A stretch of 64,000 nucleotides of DNA, from contig KZ111144.1 in NCBI GenBank assembly GCA_002077045.2, positions 1,673,709 through 1,737,708 on the forward strand, given 5' to 3'. Source of the DNA: Rachicladosporium sp. CCFEE 5018. Its lineage: Eukaryota; Ascomycota; Dothideomycetes; Cladosporiales; Cladosporiaceae. Positions 43,946 through 54,800 of the stretch are shown here, piece after piece; within the stretch, counting starts at the first letter, position 1, and each line of letters begins with the position of its first letter. The notes under the pieces were generated by a model. The model ran no database searches, was not told where the DNA came from, and was given only the letters and a program-made list of their open reading frames with translations. The translations under genes and the position numbers were made by a program.

Positions 43946-45251
43946 GGTCGAGCGCGCCCTTTGTGAGTGCTCGGTTGAGCGATATTGTGACTGTACTCCC
44001 GGAAATGTTCGAGGTTGAAGTCGATTCACCTGTCGTGACAGCCTCCAGACGGCAGCGCTGTTCAGTTATCCCGCCAGCAGGACACAGAGGCCGTTACATA
44101 ATGGTACCTGCGCATGACGAAAGTGAAAAAGCTAGAGGGATACTGGTAAAACGACACGAAACGGTCGAACGATAACCGAACAGCAGGAAAGGCTGAGCAG
44201 AGAAAGAGACGCAGACCTACCACCTTGGATCCGAAAGAGGGCGATCCTGCAACGAGCTGCCAAGTTGCAATGGCCATGCGAAGCTAATCAGCATGAGTCG
44301 CAAGCAGTGACTAGACCGATTGCGATCCAGATGTGGGCGAGGACGATCGCCGAAACGCATGGCAGCAGGGCACTGAACGCAAAACGGCTGTGCAGATCAT
44401 GCGAGGCATTTCGAATTGATTGTTTCATGCAGAGTACGGAGAAGGTTTCTGGCATCCTGACTCGGACACACTGAGTTCCCAAGGCGATCTCTTAGTGAAA
44501 TCGGAACAGAGGGGGCCCTCCAAGTCGCTCTGTTCAAGCAGCATATCGAGGTGCTGGTATGTGAGTCCCCTCGCTGATGCCCAATATCAGCGGCCGCTGC
44601 AGCGTAAGCGCCAGTAGCGGAAGGATTGTCAATTTCAATGACCTCGGAACCAGATTTGACGCACTCCCGCCAAGCGCTGTTCCTGCAGCTCGAGTCGAGG
44701 AAGTTCCAATACGAGCATGTAGAAGCGCACAAATGTTTGCAGTAGAACGCAGCGCACACGCCGGCGATGTGTCAACCGGAGTGCGATGCCTGGTAGCCGA
44801 TGCAGGAGTTGTCGTCCACGGGCCGAGCTATGTGACAGTAGGAGCTGGAAGGGCTTGTTTCATCAGGTGCCTGAATCTGCGATGACGGCAGCTGCATGCA
44901 CGGTAATATGAAAGCGATAATGGAAGCGGCACTTTTCGTGCTCGTGCCGGTGCTGTTCTCCTTGGCGTACCATCCTCTCTAAGTTTGGAGAGGAGGGCAG
45001 CCGTTGTTATCATCTGTCACACCATGTGACGCAACGAGATGGCGTCTTGCTGTCCACGATTCATGGATTCTTCCAAGCGAGAAGTTTGGACGTGTCTCAC
45101 ATCGACAAGAAAAGGGCCGCGGCATCACCCGCTCCTAGATTGAGTTCGGCGCACGTTGATATGGGGAAGTCAATCTGCATGTGGACTTCCGTTGTGTACC
45201 CGGCCCGATGACCTACATGTGTTGACGTGCCGCGAATTGTACAATGCGAAC
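43946..45251. other. Intergenic, about 1.3 kb
   Basis: Divergent promoter region between the receptor and APC10. No supported gene. Confidence 0.5.
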
Positions 45252-46185
45252 ATGCCTCCGTCAACGCGACGACAGGCGCGGCAGCGTCTAAGTGAGGCGA
45301 GCGCTGCTACATCGCAGAGCGAAGAGCTACCCACGCACGGGATTCTAGAGGATCAGCCGCACGAAGAGGTCCTCGATCTCGATGCAGCCGATGATGAGGA
45401 CATGGAGGGGGAGGAAGAGGAGGGTGATGATGGCATGCAGGGTATGATTTCTGTCTCGTCGATAGAGTTCTGATCGCGAGCTCACTCGCCAATTTTTAGA
45501 AGACCAACACCGCGAACAAGGCGCTCAACCTCCACCCGGACTGAAAGAAATCTCCTCCCTAGCATCATGGACTGTCACAACCGCCAAGCCAGGCAATGGA
45601 GTCGCTGCATTGCGCAACCCTGATTTGAACCAGTTCTGGCAGTCTGACGGCCCCCAGCCACATCTCTTGAGCATCCACTTCTTCAAGCTTGTCAGCATCG
45701 CACATATGCGGGTCTTCCTCGACTTCGAATCTGACGAGTCCTACACGCCCACGAAGATCCAATTCCTGGCAGGTATGGGCGCGCACGACATCCAAGAGTT
45801 CGCCGAGATATCATTCGAGCAGCCTACAGGATGGATCGACGTAGACTTCTCCAACATCGGGCCGGTTGAGCACGATGAAGATGAGGAGAATCAGTCGATG
45901 GATCAGCGAGAGATTGACTGGAGCAAGCGGCCGACACTACGAGCGTTCCTCGTGCAGGTGAGGATACTGGAGAACCATCAAAATGGCAAAGACACGCATC
46001 TGCGCGCTGTACAGATCTTTGCACGGGACAAGACACATAGTGGGCGACGTCGGGGGAATGTACTGGGCGTGAGGAGTGCGAACGCGCTGCCCGTGCGGAC
46101 TGCGCGTGGGAAGATGGACAAGCCGAGGAAGCAGAGCAACAACATCAGGATGGCGGAGTGGATGCTGGAGCCGGATCTGAGATGA
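45252..46185 (+). CDS. DOC1: APC10/DOC1 subunit of the anaphase-promoting complex
   Basis: Exons 45252-45441 and 45500-46185 (intron 45442-45499, 58 bp, phase 1), about 291 residues. The N-terminus is acidic and low complexity. The DOC domain starts at EISSLASWTVTTAKPGNGV and includes FWQSDGPQPHLLSIHFFK, FLDFESDESYTPTKI and LRAVQIFAR. Family knowledge: Apc10/Doc1 binds degrons together with Cdc20/Cdh1 and promotes processive ubiquitination by the APC/C in the nucleus. The C-terminal extension after the DOC domain is basic (GRRRGNVLGVR). The usual IR-like tail is not obvious: the C-terminus reads MLEPDLR. Confidence 0.9.
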
Positions 46186-46887
46186 AGGCGGATGCATGTC
46201 GCATCTGCCTGATCTTTACAATACGGAGAAGTTTGTCGCGATGTCATCCATGCTACGAGGCGAGGTCCTCTTCACGGACGGAACGCTCGAATTGAAGACA
46301 CTCACTCGATGCCGCTGCGCGAAGTCGCCGCTCGAGGAGCGCGCATAATCACATCCCAGGAGCGCGCATGGTCGCATGTCACTCGGGCTCAGGTAAGCCA
46401 ATCTAGCTTCGAGATCCTTTCGAATAACAGGCTGACACACTCTAGCGCAGCTGCATATGGACTATCACTAGAAGACGAGCACCTGCCGTATTGCATGGTG
46501 GGCGAGCACGCGTGACACTTTTCTGTTGATCACATCGGCATTGTGAGTGCCAAGCTTTGTGAGCCCGCAATGTCAAATTGCACTCTAGACTCGCGAAGTT
46601 CAACATATAACGCACTACGCTGCACTTCTTTTCATTGGCATCGGAGTATCTAGAAGTCGCTAGAATCGTTGCTCCGCTCGTGTGCACTGTCCCAACACCG
46701 ACTGCCTAGCGAACATCAGTTCTTAATGTAGGTACGCTTTCGCCTCACTTTGCCACTTTCTCTCCAGTCTCTTTCGCCATTCTCGAGTGCGAGTCTCTCG
46801 TCTATTACTTAGCTCACACCCGGAAAGAAGTGCGACACTTAAAGGAAAACTTCGGCGCTGAGCTCAGCAATTGTCTCAAACCTCGAG
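46186..46887. other. Intergenic, about 0.7 kb
   Basis: No gene seen; promoter of the GNAT gene. Confidence 0.45.
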
Positions 46888-47587
46888 ATGGCAGGCACTC
46901 GCGACGCCAACGCAGACAACGTTGAACCCGCCTCCACGCAACCTCCAATCCGTCTCGGCCTCACCTCCCGACTCGGAGACGCCCTCTTCGACCACTACAG
47001 CCCCCACCTCCCTCCTTCCCAACAACTCTCCCCAGAAATCCCCATTTCCTTCCTGCACGCCATGCACATCCGCGAAGCGGTCTACGTCCACGAACAGCAC
47101 ATTCCTCTCGAGAACGAGATTGACTCAGACGACAGACAGTCTTATTACTGGGTTGCTTATGCTGGCGAAAATCAGTCTATTGGGTGCATCAGACTTGTGC
47201 CGCCGCCGCATGAGGCTGTGCACGAGTTCGACAAGCATCGGAGGATGAATGGGGAGATGTATGAGGAGAGGTGAAGTCCGACGTGCATGATGGCAGCGAA
47301 GTCTTTGTCAAGCTGGGTAGGCTGGCTGTGTTGAAGGAGTGGCGGGGGAAGGATGTCTCGAGGTGTTGGTCAAGCGTGCTATCGAGTGGGCAGCGTCGCA
47401 CAATGCGGCGCTGAGTGACGAAGGTGAGTTCAAGGGGTTGGTGCTTGTGCATGCGCAGATTGGATTGCAGAAGTTCTGGTCACGACACGGCTTCGTACTT
47501 GATGAGGCGATGGGTATTTGGGACGAAGAGGGTATCGATCATGTGGCGATGTGGAGGCGGGTTGAGGTCAAGGAGGGTGATAGTTGA
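46888..47587 (+). pseudogene. GNAT-family N-acetyltransferase, broken by two frameshifts
   Basis: Three reading frames together make one GNAT protein. Frame 1 (46888-47271) gives LHAMHIREAVYVHEQHIPLE, then GCIRLVPPPH and MYEER. The next frame (from 47274) gives KSDVHDGSEVFVKLGRLAVL and KEWRGK. The third frame (from about 47350) gives CLEVLVKRAIEWAASHN, GLVLVHAQIGLQKFW and the C-terminus. The acetyl-CoA loop after EWRGK falls on the second shift, in the run GGGGG near 47345. The fold order and length are otherwise normal (~230 residues). No intron with proper signals repairs the shifts. It is either a recent pseudogene or a consensus error at a homopolymer. Substrate unknown. Confidence 0.72.
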
Positions 47588-47604
47588 GTATTGTTCTGTG
47601 GCCG

Positions 47605-47950
47605 CTCTGTCAGGTTTTGGAAGCTCTGTTGTGCTACTATATGACAAGCCACGACTGTCCAAGTCTTCTGCGCTGTGGTCATGAGAGAGCACTCTTTGTC
47701 TGATCAGGCCGGCATTTGGGACGATCAGGGGTTCGCTGCGACGTACCAAGCCCTGACTGTCAGATCCATCCCCGGTGTGTCCATGAGAGACGGGTCTGCG
47801 CTCGCTCTCTCAGGTTTTCGAAGGTCTCTCCTGCTATGATGCACCAAGTCACCACTGTCAGATCTGGCCCCGCTGTGTCCATGAGAGCACCATCTTTGCT
47901 CCAGCCCGGGACTGTCTCGAAGCACCTTAGTCCTGCCATGTCCACGCTCG
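47605..47950. repeat. Degenerate ~100-bp tandem repeat, 3-4 units
   Basis: Units begin near 47608, 47704, 47810 and 47902. Shared parts are a TCAGG start, CACCA/CAAGCC followed by ACTGTC(A/C)A, and GTGTCCATGAGAG. It lies just after the GNAT gene and could include its 3' UTR. Confidence 0.55.
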
Positions 47951-48372
47951 AGCCCATTCGTGTCTACAGAACTCGTCTCTGCCGAGTCGTGACTTGCGAG
48001 TACCACTTCAACCCTGCGAGGTACTAGGGCGCGCGCGCACAGCAACCCCACCACCGACGGTGTCCACTGACACCACCAGACGCACCTCAACGGGCTTCGA
48101 CTCGGCCTCCTCGTCCTAGCTCTTTTCACGGGTCTGCTGCTCAGTACCGTCACTGTGACATGTCAGTTCTGTACATTGAGGTACAAGGCGCACACGTACC
48201 CTCCTGCTCCGGACCGGACTCGGCGCTGTCAGCAGCGGCATTTAGCGCGGTAGCTATGCGACGTAGCACAGCTGGCTGGAACACGGACGCGATCGCCTTG
48301 GGCACTTCGTCCGCGACTTCTAGCTGGGCCTGAGCATGTCCTTGGAGGCGCTATCGAACACGTTGTCTTCGC
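47951..48372. other. Intergenic
   Basis: No gene seen; includes a short GC-alternating tract near 48029. Confidence 0.4.
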
Positions 48373-48825
48373 TCATTCAGCGAACCGGTCGATGGGGTCG
48401 AGCTGTTGGAGTGCCTTGAAGAAGCCCGGGGTTTGCATAAGTTCCGTCATGCGCGCGACGGTCATCTCGGGTGTCGCGGTACTCGGGCGTACAATGTCAG
48501 GGTGTAGCTCGGCTGCTCTGCGCTCGACTCGTTCGAGTAGCTTGGTGAGTAGGGCCTTGTACCCGGCAGTGTTGCTAGCTCGAACGTCCTTCACCGTGGA
48601 CTTCTTCCAGACCGTTTGTTCTGCGAAGTCCATCTGCTGACCGATCTTGTACTGCAGGGTACAGATCTGGTGCGCAACGATGTTCTTCGGTGCGTTGGGG
48701 CTGGTAGTCGTGGTGTTGGTAGGTTCCTCACCGTTCTGCAGCGCTTTGTGACCGTCCACGAGCTCCTGAAGTAGTGATTTGTTTTGCGAGTCGATGCGAT
48801 TCTTCTTGATCTCGGGCGTCGCCAT
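48373..48825 (-). CDS. Small hypothetical protein (150 residues)
   Basis: One exon starting MATPEIKKNRIDSQNK. The sequence is mostly helical and charged, with a Thr/Asn-rich insert (TNTTTTSPN) and a possible bundle from IVAHQICTLQYKIGQQ to the end. I do not recognise the family. A TATA-like element 125 bp upstream and normal codon composition support a real gene. No signal peptide or membrane segment. Confidence 0.55.
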   Translation of the reverse strand: MATPEIKKNRIDSQNKSLLQELVDGHKALQNGEEPTNTTTTSPNAPKNIVAHQICTLQYKIGQQMDFAEQTVWKKSTVKDVRASNTAGYKALLTKLLERVERRAAELHPDIVRPSTATPEMTVARMTELMQTPGFFKALQQLDPIDRFAE

Positions 48826-48949
48826 GGGTGCTGTCGTGTACAGGGTATGTACTAACTTGTCAGAGGAGGCCTTGGAAATGCTGTATATCGCCGTGGTATG
48901 AAGAAGAGGTTATGGTAAGGGAGAGGAAGCGAAACAGGAGAGAAATTGC

Positions 48950-48956
48950 TTATATA
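48950..48956 (-). promoter_or_regulatory. TATA-like element of the 48373-48825 gene
   Basis: TATATAA on the minus strand, about 125 bp before the ATG at 48825. Confidence 0.4.
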
Positions 48957-49139
48957 CTCCAGAAGCAGTGAAAGCACGTGCAAATACCTACATCAGTGCT
49001 GGTCCTGAGTGAGGACCACCCCAGTGATGGGCTGATGGCATGCCAAGTGATGCCAGAAACCCCCCAAAGTGACCATCGCGTGCTCAGTCTGCCACGCAGA
49101 GCGCCTGTCGAGTCGTTCATTCGTGCTCTTAATTCATGA

Positions 49140-49601
49140 TCAGCTCGCAGCGCCCTTCCCGACTTCAGCCATCACGACTTCCACGATTCCTTTAAACACC
49201 TCCATTTCCTCCTCCACGCTCCCGCCCATCACCCCACCGGTCAAGTCGCCACTCCAGCTAACGTAGCATGCCTTGCCAGTCTTCCGCACGAGTACCTTCG
49301 CCAGACGAGTTGTGAAGTCCACAGTGCTGGGTATGGTGTACAGAGGTGTGCTGAGCGGCTGTGATGGATTATAGCGATCGGGGAGTGCATAGACAAAGGA
49401 GCCGAGTGCTGCTGATGATGACGGCGTCTCGGGAGAGGTCGTAGTGGAGTGGAGGAGTAGGGTGGTTGGAGTCAAGGTGAGGTGGAGGTGGACTCTGGTC
49501 TGAGGGTTCGAAGGGAGAGTGATGGCGAGTTGGAGAGGTTTGGCTGAGGCCGCGGGATGCGTGCCGTTCGTAGTCGACGTTAGATGAGCTCCAGCGGCCA
49601 T
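49140..49601 (-). CDS. Proteasome assembly chaperone 4 (PAC4) family protein
   Basis: 153 residues from the ATG at 49601. The core pattern is VHLHLTLTPTTLLLHSTTT, AALGSFVYALPDR, PLSTPLYT, FTTRLAKVLVRKTGKACYVSW, and a C-terminal EEMEVFKGIVEVVMAE helix, as in fungal PAC4. Family knowledge: PAC3-PAC4 helps build the alpha ring of the 20S proteasome. It is divergent from the N2227 gene with only 188 bp between the start codons. Confidence 0.8.
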   Translation of the reverse strand: MAAGAHLTSTTNGTHPAASAKPLQLAITLPSNPQTRVHLHLTLTPTTLLLHSTTTSPETPSSSAALGSFVYALPDRYNPSQPLSTPLYTIPSTVDFTTRLAKVLVRKTGKACYVSWSGDLTGGVMGGSVEEEMEVFKGIVEVVMAEVGKGAAS

Positions 49602-49789
49602 AGTATCTGCCAAGGCTTACTGAGTATGAGCAGAAGATTGTTGGATACACGTGACGGAGGTCGGATATGAGCTGGTCTTGGCACGTCGATCTGATAACAA
49701 CCTTCACCTTCACTTCTTGACTTCATCAACACCATCTCGATGATAAGAGATCCTCCCCACTTTCCCAGCTATAGTATGGACTCGCCACA

Positions 49790-51094
49790 ATGACGACCCT
49801 ATCTGATCTCGAAGAGCGTAGGGTACTATTCGCAGCGCTGGACTCATTCCGGTAGGTACAGATCTCACGCATGCGCAGCGCTTTGCCCTCACTTGCCTCT
49901 CCTGAACTGCAGCACCTGTCTTTCCCTAGCATCATGTCTGTCTCTTATGTTCCTTTTAGGCAATACCGACAAGCAGCTCATTACAACATCACCCATCTTC
50001 GTCGTCAGGCGTTCTACAGCCTCCCCGCTGCACATGTTGACATCCTCTCGGAGCCTCCGTTCTCGCTACCCAAGACCTTCAGAGATGTCGACGATTCCAT
50101 AGATAGCAATGCGGATATCGCTGATGCGATACTGACATCTGGCCTTGAGCAATTCGGCATCGATTCTAACGATCACGAGTGGCACGGCGCTGCCAAAGCA
50201 AGCGATGTAGACAAGTGTCGTTCGACGATCCGTCAGCTGTATCGAGACTGGTCTGCTGAGGCCGCCTCTGAGCGGGATGCAGTGTATGTGCCTCTTTTCA
50301 ATGCCCTCGAAGCGCATCTACCGAAGTCTGCAGCACCCGATGAGAGTCCTTCGCGAGTCCTCGTGCCTGGAGCTGGACTTGGACGTCTGGCGTGGGAGCT
50401 TGCCGGACGAGGATATGCAACTGAAGGTAACGAGATCAGCTACCATCAGCTCATCGCATCTCACTACATCCTCAACCGCACTGCGCGCACTGGACAGCAC
50501 AAGTTGTATCCTTGGGCACTGGCCTTCTCAAACCACTTGACAAGAGAAAATCAACTCCGAGCCTTCAGCATCCCTGATGTCCATCCTGCGGCTTTGTTGG
50601 ACTCTGAGCACGGCGGAAGTCTGCACATGACAGCGGGCGACTTCTGCGCTCTGTACCGCGAGCCTCGATACGCGGACGCATTCGACGCAGTGGTGACTTG
50701 CTTCTTCATTGACACTGCACCAAACATCATTTACTATATCGAGACTGTCAAGCGCTGCCTCAAGTCTAGTGGTATCTGGGTCAACGTTGGCCCGCTCCTC
50801 TGGCATTTCGAAGCAGCTCCCACGCCTGCTGAGAAGCAAAGGGCGCAGGAGCAGCAACCGGCCTCGAGCGATCTGGACGTTGATGACGTTTGTGCTAACG
50901 ATGACAGAGGTATCGGAGCACATGGCTCATTCGAGTTGAGCAACGATGAGGTCGTCGCACTGGTACCAAAGCTTGGGTTCGAAATAGTGGAGCATGTTGA
51001 AAGACTGGAAGGCGGTGCTGGCTACATACGAGATCCGGAAAGCATGCTGCAGAATACCTACAGGCCATCGTTCTGGGTTGCACGCAAGCTGTAG
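49790..51094 (+). CDS. Carnosine N-methyltransferase-like (N2227 family) SAM enzyme
   Basis: Exon 1 is 49790-49851 (MTTLSDLEERRVLFAALDSF) and exon 2 is 49960-51094; the intron of 108 bp joins FR-QYRQAAHYN. The product is about 398 residues. Family blocks: VPLFNALEAHLP, SAM motif RVLVPGAGLGRLAWELA, GNEISYHQLIASHYILN, VVTCFFIDTAPNIIYYIETV, and VNVGPLLWHFE. Family knowledge: N2227 proteins include CARNMT1, which methylates carnosine or histidine residues; the fungal substrate is less clear. It shares a short bidirectional promoter with PAC4. Confidence 0.9.
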
Positions 51095-51827
51095 CACTGA
51101 TCCGTCCCTACCTCCGCTTCCTCGATCGGCTTGGATCTCGATGCTTGAGATACCTTGCGTGCGGCTCTATAATGCGCACCACATTAATGGGCAATAGACA
51201 CAAGTATCTTGGAGAGTCACAGGAATGTCCGACAGGTCTGTTCACCGGTAGCTAGTCTCTCATGGGTGGACAAGAGTCGACAAGCATTCATAGTGCATGA
51301 TGAAGTCACATGATAGCTGCTGAACTTATGAGACAGTCAGAATACACGGACTCCATGAGCGAACAACAGATCAGTTTAGCCTGCTATCTCGCTAGTGCTC
51401 TTCCAACCACTTCTGGATCTCCTGGAACTCACAACGCTCTCGAACGAATGAGGCGATGTCAGCTCGGCGCCGGCTATCAGGCTTAGCCATGTGGGTCTGC
51501 AGGTTTGCAGGCGCACAGGCAAGCAACCGAGCGCACCTCGTGAACGGCTAGCCGGGCGGCTACACCATCCCCGGTGACAGGCCTCGATAGTGTGTTTGCT
51601 GAGAGTGCATTGATGCGCCACTCATCGATCACATTCACAGTTTCAGCTTGGGCACGATCTTATGCATCTAAAGCTGACGACGACTTGAGGAGAGCCTGAA
51701 CGCCGTGGTAGTGGGAAGCCGCGATTATCGGGAGTCCGACACTCCTACGCCGCATGGCTGTCGTCCTCATACAATCTATCAATTGATACCACCACCACCA
51801 CCACCAAGCATTACCTGTGCCACATGC
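51095..51827. other. Intergenic with one short coding-like ORF
   Basis: On the minus strand 51392-51490 reads as a 32-residue helical peptide (MAKPDSRRRADIASFVRER...WLEEH). It could be a last exon of a small gene, but I find no partner exon. Otherwise empty. Confidence 0.25.
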
Positions 51828-54800
51828 TCAACTCCTCAACTCCATCCCCCGCTCAACAACACCCGAGAACCTCCCACTCCCCCCTTTCAACTGCCCATCA
51901 TATTCCGCCGCCTCAGCAGCCTCCACATCGTCCCAACCAGCCGTCATCCCCCAAGCATAGAACATGGCGTTCAGCTCCGCTGGAGGCAAGAATTGCGTAA
52001 GCTTCCCCAGATAGATGTCTTGACTGGTCTGCGCCGCACCTGCCAGCCCGCGCTGCCGTTGCCTAAACCAAGCAGAGGAATGGAGAGGGTGCTGCACATC
52101 CCAGTGGACGGCCGTTTGGTCGAGATTTGAGTTGGCGGGGAGACGGACGTAGCCGCAGGAGGTGAAGATCAGCTTTTTAAGGGCGACTTCGGGGCGGGGA
52201 ATGCGTTTTGTAACCCATGGTTGGGGTTGAGGGAGGTAGTCGTCAAAGACTGGACCTGGAGAGAGCTTGTCGATTAGGTCTGGCCAGGATCCGTCGCGGT
52301 GGTTTGTTGCCCATGTCGATGCATCAGGGCGAATAGTTGGGTGTGAAGGCTGTTGAGAATGTAACGGTTGGTAGTGATGTTGATGCGCGGGTGCTGGTAC
52401 TGCTAGTCCCGCGAGGTTTGGATGGTTATGCATGTTGACATGGCCGACGAATGATGCCATCGTAAGGCCTGGCGTGGTCGCAATGAACTGCGCAATAGAC
52501 GCAGGACCTACCAAGCCTGTGGTGTAGTTGACCCACTGGGCGCGATTGCGTAGCCACAACTGCGAGATTATGCCAGCGGCCTGTGCTGGTGGTGTGTTCC
52601 CCAGCAGACCAGATGCCACAACGGCGTTGGCGAAAGGCGCGACGATAGCAGGGAGGTGATTGATGCCGTGTAGCCCAGCTAAAGCATTCGCGTTCGGTAC
52701 GGGGGCGACTGGAATAGCAGGCAGCCAAGCTGCAGGCTGTGGCAGCACTAGATGAGGTGCAGGCACTTGTAGAGGTGCCTGAGCGCCCCATCCGCCAGCT
52801 GGTACAGCTAGAGCCGCGTGCTGGAGGTGCGCATGCGCCAGTGCCGCAGCTTGAGCTGGAGCACCTGCTGGCGGAGGCGCCCGGGGACTCGCAGTCAACG
52901 ACACGGAATCAAACTTCAGCACTTGAAGAGATCCATGCGATTGACGTCGGTAAAGTGCCTCCAGCGCTGGCGGCGTGATCCAGCAATTGACCAGTGTTAA
53001 TTGTTCTAGATAAGTCATGTCCAGTAGGCCTGTAGGTGACATTGCTAGACACTGCGCAAGCGGTAGTATTGGCGCTGGCAGGAGGTTGTTGTTACGACCG
53101 AGAACACCAGTCCCTTTCTCGCCACCGTCCGTAAACCCGCAGGTGAGATGTTTGACATGGGAGATCCCTTGGATCTGCCGCAGTACTCCGTAGAGCAGCT
53201 GCACAGCGAGTGATGGAGACTTTGCGGGAGCCTCAGCGTAGCCAGCAGTGTCCTTCTGGACGCATCGCCAGTCTGGACTGACACACAAGGTGACATCTTC
53301 GAGAGCCGGTAGCGCGGCCCAGAGCTGTACGCGACCCAGAATCGACAACAGTCCGCTCGATATCTTGACGACGTTGAGCTTCGTCACTCTGCTAAATACG
53401 GAAGGATTATCCATAACTGCCAACATGTACGACTCCAGGAACGCGCGCTGAGCCCACTCGGTCTCAAGCAGCCATTCGATCTGCTCCTTACGCAGAGTAC
53501 CAGGATTGACTGGCGCCGCAAAAGACTTCTCATCCTGGTCGGTCAGTAGATAAGCCACCCCAGTGCGTGCGGAAGCCCCTGAGTATCTCGAACCGCCAAG
53601 AACACCGCGCGCATCTACACGCGGCCAATGCACTGTGCTGCTGTAGTCTGAGCTGCATAAGCCATTGATAGAATGAAGCCCGGCGGAGATGTCTGCATAA
53701 TGAAGGCTAGTCTCCTTAGCATTTGGCCGACGACCAATGCTCTGCTGCGATCGCTGCAATGTTGTCCAGAAATGCTTTTTAGCCTGTCGGGTGTGATCTG
53801 GTGGTGCGTCGCCAGCAGCAGAGAATACAGGCAGTGGGTGATCATGAACCATCGTATGAGGCGAGACATCTGCTCCGTTGAGTCGTCCCAGTCCACTGTC
53901 GATTGACAGACCAATCTCCTGAACGTTGACCAGCTTCGAGAAAGCAGCTTTCATGCGTGACGTCTCATCTGCGGTGCGCTCGAGGCCCGCGAGATTGGAG
54001 AATCGTAGGTATTGCGGTGGTGGCCAATTATATGCGCCATGATAGGCAACACATGGGTCAAGCTCGCGCTTCTCAGGCGGATGTGCCAGCTGTGCCTCAG
54101 TGACCTCAAAACTCATGCCAAATCGCTTGATATGCGGTCCGAAGCCTTCGAAAACCCTCAGGCCGTGACCTTTATAGACCTTGCCCTCTCTGTCGGTCGT
54201 GGCGTTCTTCCACTGGAGTGCTGATTCTGGCGTCTCCCGAGCTTTGCCTTTGCCTTTGCCGTAGCGAATTGCAGATGCGTCCTTCTTCTTCACCTCCTCG
54301 GCCATCATATCGTACAATTCGGTGTTGAAGGGGACCACAGCAGTGTGGAATAGTGACGGCGACACTTTCTGCTCGAACTCACGATTCACGAGTCGCAACG
54401 ATCGAACATCTGTTCTTGCCAAGTGCCTAGTAATGAGTTCGAAGATCTCCATCGGAAGCTCGTTGCACGGCCATACTGCCACACTGGATGTTGATTGATG
54501 CATGGAATGATCCAGCTGCCGCCGTATCGGAGGGAGAATCTTGAAGCTTTTCGGTATGTGGTAGGCTCCCGTAGATGTCGTGGATGCAAGTGGTAAGTAC
54601 GCCACTTCACTGCTCCTAGCAATGTTCTCGTCATCGAGCGTTTGGTCCTGTCCAGTGCCCTCGATTAGGATTGCCGCAGCGACACGGAGTTTGCCTGGAT
54701 CCGGTGACGTGGCACCTGCTGAGCTTGATCTCGATGCTAGCAAAGATAGGGCGGCTCGCGCATGTGTAGACCCAGCGGCCGTGGCAGCACCATCGAGCAG

